Assembly: GCA_903864555.1 (NCBI GenBank) | Contig: CAIPGJ010000553.1 | Coordinates: 1 to 11,620 of the forward strand | Direction: 5' to 3' | Length of the DNA: 11,620 nucleotides | DNA from: an uncultured Pseudomonadota bacterium | GTDB lineage: Bacteria > Pseudomonadota > Gammaproteobacteria > Burkholderiales > SG8-39 | In this document: piece by piece, positions 6,543 to 11,620 of the stretch | How positions within the stretch are numbered: position 1 is the first letter of the stretch | How the letters are laid out: the number at the start of each line of letters is the position of its first letter | Notes under the pieces: model-generated | Seen by the model: only the letters and a program-made list of their open reading frames with translations | Database searches by the model: none | What the model was told of the DNA's origin: nothing | Translations under genes and position numbers: made by a program

Positions 6543-7514
6543 CTATTGGGGGTCGATTTTCAGTCTCTTGAAGTCCGCAATGGTTTGGTCGCGTTCGCCC
6601 CTGATGAACGCATCAAGCTCGTCCAGCGGCAGGCGCCAGGCGTCGAGGCCGGTCTTGTCCAAGGCCGCCTCGAATTCCGGTGAGTTCAGCGTATCGGCAA
6701 GTGTTTCCCGCAATCGCTGGGTCACCGCCCGCGGCATGCCTGCGGGCCCCACCATGACATTCCAGGTGCTACATAAGACTGCATGGCCTAATTCCTTGAA
6801 GGTGGGCGTGTCAGGCAGGTAGCGCGATCGGGTGGCTCCGGCGATGGCCAGTATTTTCAGGCGACCTCCGGATCCTTGGACGGCTTGCGTGGCATTGCCG
6901 GCGCCAGAAAAATAAGCGTGAATATTGGCAACGATCAGATCCTGAAAGACCAGTGCAGCAGTCTTGTAGCGAATCTCCGTCAATTCCACGCCAGTTGCGT
7001 GCTTGAAGCGTTCGGCGGCGAGCATGGTGGACGACCCGGCTCCCAGTGAACCGTAGTTCAAGTTCCCGGGACGAGCCTTTGCGAAGTCGATGAATTCTCG
7101 GGCGGTTTTTGCCGGGATATTGCTGGGCACCACCAGTGACAGGGCGCCAATGGAGACGGGTGCCAGGGTCACGAAATCCTCAAGTCTGTACTGCGGATCC
7201 TTGTATGCGGCGATGCTTCCGGCCAACTGGCCTGCTGCAAACAGGAGGGTATGGCCATCGGGGACCGAACGGGCCACCTCCCGGTGGGCCAGCAGTCCGG
7301 CTGCACCCGACCTGGACTCCACGATCACCCGCTGCTTGAGTCTTTGTTCTAAACCCTGGGCGACCGCGCGAGTTTGCAGGTCCACAGCTGCGCCTGCCAG
7401 CCCATTCACGATGCGGATGACCCGATTAGGGTAATCCTGTCCCGTAACCTGGCTTGATGCCAGGGAAAGCGCGCATGCAAGGATGGCGCCCACGTGCGGT
7501 ATTGAAATACGCAT
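6543..7514 (-). CDS. Bug/TctC-family substrate-binding protein (Bug 4)
   Basis: A 323-residue periplasmic binding protein. ATG 7512-7514 is chosen because AGGAGG (7521-7526) lies 6 nt upstream; the GTG one codon earlier would leave only 3 nt. The signal peptide is MRISIPHVGAILACALSLAS with cleavage near VTG/QD (about residue 25). Family marks are YPNRVIRIVNG (28-38), VDLQTRAVAQGLE (44-56, Asp45), VESRSGAAG (65-73), PDGHTLLFAAG, ARPGNLNYGSLGAGSSTMLA and the DTPTFKELG segment. It is the most divergent of the four: the normal Pro-Gly-Gly of the ligand loop reads LAGAA. It is the second gene after the monooxygenase, with a 182-bp gap containing hairpins. The ligand is unknown but may be linked to the monooxygenase substrate or product. 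Confidence 0.93.
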   Translation of the reverse strand: MRISIPHVGAILACALSLASSQVTGQDYPNRVIRIVNGLAGAAVDLQTRAVAQGLEQRLKQRVIVESRSGAAGLLAHREVARSVPDGHTLLFAAGQLAGSIAAYKDPQYRLEDFVTLAPVSIGALSLVVPSNIPAKTAREFIDFAKARPGNLNYGSLGAGSSTMLAAERFKHATGVELTEIRYKTAALVFQDLIVANIHAYFSGAGNATQAVQGSGGRLKILAIAGATRSRYLPDTPTFKELGHAVLCSTWNVMVGPAGMPRAVTQRLRETLADTLNSPEFEAALDKTGLDAWRLPLDELDAFIRGERDQTIADFKRLKIDPQ

Positions 7515-7625
7515 CACTTTCCTCCTTTATTTGATCCGGCTGTGTCACTGACTGGTTTGTGCACCAGTTTCTGATGAGAACAACCGCTTTTGCCTTCTGG
7601 ATGGATACTGCCTGTTACCTCCCGA

Positions 7626-7655
7626 TCCGATATCGGACTGTCGCCCGTCCGACAG
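7626..7655 (-). repeat. Intercistronic palindrome plus hairpin
   Basis: TCCGATATCGGA (7626-7637) is a perfect 12-bp palindrome. It directly abuts a hairpin with stem CTGTCG/CGACAG (7638-7643, 7650-7655) and 6-nt loop. Both lie in the gap between the monooxygenase stop and Bug 4. No T tract follows on the minus strand. They could be an RNA-processing or attenuation element, or a binding site for a separate Bug 4 promoter. Confidence 0.4.
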
Positions 7656-7696
7656 GGTCGCGTTTCAACGCGTCAAGCCGGACAGTGCGCCCGCCC

Positions 7697-9511
7697 TTAC
7701 AGTGGAAGTTCCCGGAGGGCATCGTCTGGCCTGCTCTTCGGAGTCATGCCTTCTTCGATACCCTTGATCTGCAAGGCGACGTACCTGGAATAGATCCGGC
7801 AATTCGTGAAGGACCCTCCTACAAACCACAGTCCATCCTGCGCAGTGCGTTTCCACATGTTGTTGAGTTCGCCGTCGGGTCCAATGCCCCAAACCTTGCC
7901 CACCCGGTCGGCGATATCCTGTCCGAGCAGATCGCCCACCAGGACCTGCTGCGTGAAGTATCCGGTGGCCAGCACTATCAGGTCGGCCTGCTTGATCGTG
8001 CCATCCTTGAGCAGTGCGCCATTGGCTACGAATTTCTCGATCTGGTCATATTGCAGGAGCCCGATTTTTCCATCGATGATGAGTTCGGAGCAACCTGCAT
8101 TCAGGTAATAGCCGCCGGACCTTCTGCGTGCCTTCATCTGATGGCCGCCGCCGTCCTCACCGATGTCGAACTTGAATCCGCAGGCGATCAACCCGTCGAT
8201 GAGTTTCTTGTCCAGTTCCACCATCCTCGCAGTCAGGCGCTGCAGGTTGCGCTGAGTGACAGGCAGGGTGTTGGTCATGGACGACAGGTCGGCATCATCA
8301 ATCGGTGTCCCGTCGTCATAGCTTCCGTAGATGAGCTTGGCGCTGGGTTTGATGCTGACAACAGTCGTGGATCCCCGTTGCACGATGGTGGTGTCGACAC
8401 CGTTGCTGTAGAGATCCTGCGCAACGTCATGACCACTGGTTCCCGTTCCGATGACCAGTGCGCGCTTGCCGCGCCAGTTTGCGCCGCTGGTGAACTTGCT
8501 CGTGTGCATCAGGTCTCCCTTGAAATCGTCCAGCCCTGGCAGGGCGGGAGTTCTCGGGAACCCGATGATGCCGTTTGCAAAAACCAGATGGCGGGGATGG
8601 AGTGTTCGCTCGCTCCCATCCGTGCGGCGAACCGTTACAGTCCAGGTTCCCGTGGCGTTGTCGTATCGACCGGCCTTGAGTTCCGTGCCGGTCCAGAAGT
8701 TGATTTCCATGGCCCAGGCATAGGATTCGAACCAGTCTGCCAGCATGTCCTTGGGCAGGTACGATGGCCAATGAGGGGGGAAGGGAATGTACGGCAGGTG
8801 GTTTATGTCCGTATGGTTGTGCAGAGCCAGCGAGTGGTATCGCTTTCGCCAGTTATCGCCGATGCGCTCATTTTTGTCGACGACGAGGGTGTCCACACCC
8901 AGGCGTCCGAGGCGGGCGGCGAGTGTCAGACCCGCTTGACCTCCACCCACAATTAGCACGGCCGGGTCGCGATCCATGTAGGCCTGGCTTTCGATGCGCT
9001 GATCCTTCCAATTGGTGCCACCGAAATTCCGGGAATAGGCTTCTCCGGTGGGGCGGTGCTTTCCAATCGGTTCCTCAAAGCCCTTCAACTCCTGGAGACT
9101 GGTCATGATCATCCAGGCCCTGGACGGGTCGTTGGCCATCAGGCGGAGCACGCCGCTTCCACGCCCCATTTCTGTTTCAAACGCGAAAATTGCCTCTATG
9201 ACCTCGGTGTCGGCTCTGCGCACTTTTCTGGGTTGCGTCCGGTTCGGGTCCACCCTGAAGCTGTGCGCCTTGGTGGATTGTTGATGTCTGATCATTGATT
9301 TTGCAATGTCATCGCATCCCCGGTGCGGCGAAATGAACCATGTGAATGCGACCAGGTCGCGCCAATGTGAATCGGGTACGAAAAGCTTTGCCAAGCCAGC
9401 TTCGTTGCCATTTCGTAAGGCTTGTTCAAGGCAGTCCAGCCAGTGGGAGGCCAGCTGAAGTTCGGTTTTGGGCTTGCTTGCCTCAAGAAGGGCGTTGCCT
9501 GCTGGGCACAT
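7697..9511 (-). CDS. NTF2-like domain / flavin-containing monooxygenase fusion
   Basis: A 604-residue soluble flavoenzyme. The start ATG (9509-9511) has GGAGG (9518-9522) with 6-nt spacing. Residues about 15-145 look like an NTF2/SnoaL-like alpha+beta domain (HWLDCLEQALRNGN, LFVPDSHWRDLVAF). The rest is a class B monooxygenase: FAD Rossmann motif GGGQAG (189-194) in VLIVGGGQAGLTLAARLG; the FxGxxxHxxxF motif at 330-340; the NADPH motif GTGTSG (355-360); and ATGY (515-518). Family members insert one oxygen of O2 using NADPH and FAD, either on a heteroatom or as a Baeyer-Villiger oxidation; Phe rather than Trp ends the FxGxxxH motif, which argues for caution about Baeyer-Villiger activity. It heads a unit with Bug 4 and diverges from an IclR gene, its likely regulator. 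Confidence 0.93.
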   Translation of the reverse strand: MCPAGNALLEASKPKTELQLASHWLDCLEQALRNGNEAGLAKLFVPDSHWRDLVAFTWFISPHRGCDDIAKSMIRHQQSTKAHSFRVDPNRTQPRKVRRADTEVIEAIFAFETEMGRGSGVLRLMANDPSRAWMIMTSLQELKGFEEPIGKHRPTGEAYSRNFGGTNWKDQRIESQAYMDRDPAVLIVGGGQAGLTLAARLGRLGVDTLVVDKNERIGDNWRKRYHSLALHNHTDINHLPYIPFPPHWPSYLPKDMLADWFESYAWAMEINFWTGTELKAGRYDNATGTWTVTVRRTDGSERTLHPRHLVFANGIIGFPRTPALPGLDDFKGDLMHTSKFTSGANWRGKRALVIGTGTSGHDVAQDLYSNGVDTTIVQRGSTTVVSIKPSAKLIYGSYDDGTPIDDADLSSMTNTLPVTQRNLQRLTARMVELDKKLIDGLIACGFKFDIGEDGGGHQMKARRRSGGYYLNAGCSELIIDGKIGLLQYDQIEKFVANGALLKDGTIKQADLIVLATGYFTQQVLVGDLLGQDIADRVGKVWGIGPDGELNNMWKRTAQDGLWFVGGSFTNCRIYSRYVALQIKGIEEGMTPKSRPDDALRELPL

Positions 9512-9567
9512 TGGGTTCCTCCAAAGATTGATTCAGATCGGCTTGGCTTCGGCACAGTGCCTGATGA

Positions 9568-9595
9568 TTGACAAGAAGATTCTGTCTGGCAGAAT
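9568..9595 (+). promoter_or_regulatory. Candidate IclR-gene promoter
   Basis: TTGACA (9568-9573), identical to the -35 consensus, is followed after 16 bp by CAGAAT (9590-9595, 4 of 6 matches to the -10). The expected start would be near 9602, giving a leader of about 100 nt to the IclR ATG. The -10 is exactly the right arm of the 9579-9595 palindrome. Confidence 0.45.
9579..9595. promoter_or_regulatory. Palindromic candidate operator ATTCTG-N5-CAGAAT
   Basis: A perfect 6-5-6 hyphenated inverted repeat in the divergent promoter gap. It overlaps the spacer and -10 of the candidate IclR promoter and lies in the leader just downstream of the candidate monooxygenase promoter. This is where an IclR-type dimer could repress itself and block the divergent unit. 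IclR-family proteins bind palindromes of about this size, but the site is inferred from symmetry alone. Confidence 0.45.
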
Positions 9596-9612
9596 GCAAT
9601 TCTCTTTTATCA

Positions 9613-9641
9613 ATTCTTTAGTAAATAGCCAGTCGTGTCAA
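9613..9641 (-). promoter_or_regulatory. Candidate monooxygenase-Bug 4 promoter
   Basis: On the minus strand TTGACA (9641-9636) is followed after 17 bp by AAGAAT (9618-9613, 4 of 6 matches). A start near 9606 would give a leader of about 95 nt before the monooxygenase ATG. The surrounding gap is visibly more AT-rich than the genes. Confidence 0.45.
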
Positions 9642-9660
9642 TTCCGACAGGTGTCCTGCA

Positions 9661-9673
9661 TAGGTCTGACCTA
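9661..9673. repeat. Short palindrome in the IclR leader
   Basis: TAGGTC-T-GACCTA is a perfect 6-1-6 inverted repeat 30 bp before the IclR ATG, and a possible second regulator site. It has no T tract and its sequence is unrelated to the 9579-9595 palindrome. Confidence 0.3.
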
Positions 9674-9703
9674 CGTCAGTCCCCAGTCATTTAGAGATAC
9701 AAA

Positions 9704-10471
9704 ATGCAAAAGCGAGCCAAGGCCATAGAGGCAGCAGAAATGGCGCCGGACCCGGGCGTCAATGCGGTTGATCGAGCCGCGAAGATCCTTTCGGTTTTCA
9801 CACGCTGGGATACCGAAATGAGTTTGCATGAACTCGCCAAACGCACCGGGTTCTACAAGAGCACGCTGCTGCGATTGCTTTATTCGTTAGAAAAAGCGCG
9901 ATTGATTCAGCGGCGTGCCGACAAGGTATTTGTACTGGGACCTGAGGTGATACGCCTCTGGACGGTGTTTCAGCATGGGTTCCGACTCGCTGATCACGTG
10001 CGGCCGGTACTGAAGCGATTGGTTGATCAAACCGGGGAGAGTTGCTCATTCTTCCAGGCCCGCGGAGAGCACCGAATCTGCCTCGTCAGGGAGAATTCGC
10101 GAAAGGCAATCCGTGATCACGCCATGGAAGGCGACTTGTTGCCGATGCGTGGTGCCGCGGGGCGCTTGTTGACAGACCTCGAGGGGTTGCGTGCCGGAGA
10201 TATACCCAAAAAACTGTGGCGCGGCCTTCCGTACGTCTCCTATGGGGAAGTGGACAAGGAAATGGCCGGAGTTGCAGCGCCGGTCTTTGCCGTGGACAAC
10301 GAGCTGGTGGGCGCAATTTCGCTTTCCGGGCCTGCAAGCCGGTTTACTGCGTCAGCAGTGACAGGATTCAAGCCTGTCGTGATGGCCTCCGCACAGGAAT
10401 TGTCTCTGGCCCTGGGTGCTACGGATGAAAACATGTTGGAGGTCAAGTCCGGCGTACGCTCAATGCCTTGA
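9704..10471 (+). CDS. IclR-family transcriptional regulator
   Basis: A 255-residue DNA-binding protein. The N-terminal winged helix-turn-helix spans about 20-85: NAVDRAAKILSVF, SLHELAKRTGFYKSTLLRLLYSLEKARLIQR and a wing DKVFVLGPEVIRL. The IclR effector domain follows from about 95, with GESCSFFQARGEHRICLV (111-128), GDLLPMRGAAGRLL (143-156) and the GVAAPVFAVDNELVGAISLSGP strand pair (189-210). Such proteins bind a small aromatic or organic acid and control a nearby catabolic unit. The listed start ATG 9704 has only a weak AGAG upstream; ATG 9740 (residue 13) has GAGG 8 nt away and keeps the whole fold, so it is a fair alternative start. It is divergent from the monooxygenase-Bug 4 unit, its probable target. 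Confidence 0.93.
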   Translation: MQKRAKAIEAAEMAPDPGVNAVDRAAKILSVFTRWDTEMSLHELAKRTGFYKSTLLRLLYSLEKARLIQRRADKVFVLGPEVIRLWTVFQHGFRLADHVRPVLKRLVDQTGESCSFFQARGEHRICLVRENSRKAIRDHAMEGDLLPMRGAAGRLLTDLEGLRAGDIPKKLWRGLPYVSYGEVDKEMAGVAAPVFAVDNELVGAISLSGPASRFTASAVTGFKPVVMASAQELSLALGATDENMLEVKSGVRSMP

Positions 10472-10930
10472 ATCTCAGTTTGGACAGTAGGATAGAGGCA
10501 GGTGGGTCGCCTGTGGAGGTGAGGCACCCCTCCAGCCTGAATAGTCATACACGTCGAAGCTCCATTCAATCCTGTCATCGATGCGTTCCTGTGCGGGGCA
10601 GTAGCAGGAACCTTGGCGCGAGTTTCGCTGCGAGCATGGGTGCGATCTTTGATGGTTTGTATCTGTAGCGGGTGCCGCCATGACATAGCGAGGGGCGTTT
10701 GCGCTACTTTGTGCATTGATCACACGCATTCGTTCCGGCTGCACCGGTCTGCTGCCGTGTGGCAAGACGAGCACGCAGAATACCTGGGCCAACCACCAAG
10801 AAGCCCAAGCTGCAGTGGATAAGAGGCGATCCGTCAGACGCCCCTTTTTGTGCACCTGCTGGTGCGTGGCTGCGTCGGTGACCCCTGGCCAGTGGCGCTG
10901 AGCCTCGGTGTTACCCTTCGTCCTCCCGCA
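10472..10930. other. Non-coding or eroded stretch
   Basis: 459 bp with no frame I can defend. Open frames on both strands lack ribosome sites and family motifs. A bulged hairpin with arms GGAGGTG (10515-10521) and CACCCCTCC (10525-10533) lies 43 nt after the IclR stop, without a T tract. GCACC-TGCT-GGTGC (10852-10865) is a 5-bp hairpin. One plus-strand frame at 10567-10625 reads a small hydrophobic stretch with Ala/Gly-rich residues, possibly a remnant, but too short to identify. No promoter for the MFS gene is evident. Confidence 0.5.
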
Positions 10931-11620
10931 ATGCCTGACGGTTCTCGCTTGTCTTCCACCCCCAGCCAGCCCGCCATCGCAGGCATCACCATCGCCGCGT
11001 TGATGATTGCCTCCGCACAGAACCCGCTCACCTCGACGCTGATCGCGGTGGCACTGCCGTCGATCGGCCATGACCTGCTGGTGGACCTGGTGCTGGCCAC
11101 CAGCCTGCTGGTGACGAGTTATTTCGTCATCAGCATCGTGGCGCAGGGACCGGGTGGGCGCTTCAGTGACCTCTTCGGCCATGCGCGCACGCTGTGGGTG
11201 GGCCTTGCGCTGTATGCGGGCGGTGCGCTGGTGGGTTTTTTTGCACCGCATGTGTCCTTCCTGGTGGTGTCACGCTGCGTGATGGCGGTGGCCGGTGCGC
11301 TGGTGATTCCGGCGACGGTGGCGCTGTTGCGCCTGCATGTGCCACCCGAGCGGCGCGGGCGGGTGTTCGGCCTGTTCAGCGCCAACATGAGTTTCTCCGC
11401 CGCCATGGGGCCGGCCCTGAGTGGCGAACTGGTCAGCCAGTTTGGCTGGCGCGCCATTTACCTGGCCAACCTGCCGTTCCTCACGCTGGTGGCGCTGCTG
11501 CTGTGGTTTTATCCGCTGCCGGTGTCGCCGGCCCGCAGCAGGGGCGCTGCAGGCATCGGCGCGGGCTTTCGCGCGCTGGATTTTGCGGGCCTTGCGCTCA
11601 TGACGGTGAGCCTGCTGTTG
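10931..11620 (+). CDS. MFS transporter, DHA2 (EmrB/QacA)-like, N-terminal part (3' end outside window)
   Basis: The frame is open from ATG 10931 to the window end, giving 230 residues and about six membrane segments (near 16-45, 54-71, 88-105, 109-133, 147-166, 177-195), so about half of a 14-segment exporter. Family marks are STLIAVALPSIGHDL (35-49) after the first helix, motif A GGRFSDLFGHAR (75-86), ERRGRVFGLFSA (140-151), GPALSG (160-165, motif C region) and FGWRAIYLANLPF (171-183). The acidic residue common in the first helix (LDxTIVNVALP) is Asn31-Pro-Leu-Thr here. No good ribosome site precedes the ATG, so the exact start is uncertain; ATG at codon 25 would cut the first helix. These proteins export drugs or organic compounds by proton antiport. 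No visible link to the catabolic units. Confidence 0.85.
   Translation, partial: MPDGSRLSSTPSQPAIAGITIAALMIASAQNPLTSTLIAVALPSIGHDLLVDLVLATSLLVTSYFVISIVAQGPGGRFSDLFGHARTLWVGLALYAGGALVGFFAPHVSFLVVSRCVMAVAGALVIPATVALLRLHVPPERRGRVFGLFSANMSFSAAMGPALSGELVSQFGWRAIYLANLPFLTLVALLLWFYPLPVSPARSRGAAGIGAGFRALDFAGLALMTVSLLL

Noticed and set aside
7559..8956. 465-codon open frame on the plus strand, antisense to the monooxygenase
   Set aside because: The minus strand encodes a full monooxygenase with FAD, NADPH and FxGxxxH motifs in this region. The plus frame shows no family pattern and no ribosome site; it is a high-GC shadow.
10845..10865. T run next to hairpin GCACC-TGCT-GGTGC as a terminator
   Set aside because: The T run precedes the stem on the plus strand and would be an A run after it on the minus strand, so it fits neither direction.
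10475..11251. 258-codon minus-strand frame across the gap and the MFS start
   Set aside because: Gln/His/Arg-rich composition typical of an antisense frame. The overlapping plus frame from 10931 has clear membrane segments and MFS motif A.

Overview
The window looks like accessory catabolic and uptake chromosome from a high-GC betaproteobacterium, most likely Burkholderiales (Alcaligenaceae, Comamonadaceae or Burkholderiaceae type). The main reason is four separate Bug/TctC-family periplasmic solute-binding proteins in about 7 kb, an expansion typical of Bordetella, Achromobacter, Cupriavidus and relatives. The genus is inferred from family distribution and was not tested.

Layout. (1) 3-248 (+) is the 3' end of a probable alpha/beta hydrolase. 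249-410 (-) is a degenerate response-regulator receiver fragment. (2) 518-1507 (+) is Bug protein 1, standing alone. (3) 3672-1652 (-) is a probable operon: alpha/beta hydrolase, a possible 60-codon ORF, then Bug protein 2. (4) A 355-bp divergent control region (3673-4027) rich in inverted repeats separates it from (5) 4028-6488 (+): Bug protein 3, a 17-codon linker ORF overlapping both neighbours, and an MmgE/PrpD-family protein. The unit ends at a GC-rich hairpin. (6) 9511-6543 (-) is a two-gene unit: an NTF2-like/flavin monooxygenase fusion followed by Bug protein 4. (7) 9704-10471 (+) is an IclR-family regulator divergent from the monooxygenase; the 192-bp gap holds promoter-like sequences and palindromes. 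(8) 10472-10930 has no convincing gene. (9) 10931-11620 (+) is the N-terminal 230 residues of an MFS (DHA2/EmrB-QacA-like) transporter cut by the window end.

How the genes may work together. Three of the four Bug genes are each paired in a transcription unit with one enzyme (hydrolase, MmgE/PrpD, monooxygenase). No TctA/TctB membrane subunits are visible, so these are orphan binding proteins that would need membrane components encoded elsewhere or act as sensors. A speculative scheme is that the monooxygenase oxygenates a ketone or similar substrate, the hydrolase opens the ester or lactone product, and the MmgE/PrpD protein processes a resulting carboxylate. The Bug proteins would capture related acids, and the IclR protein would control at least the monooxygenase-Bug 4 unit. 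Family assignments are well supported by motifs. Substrates and the joint pathway are inference only.
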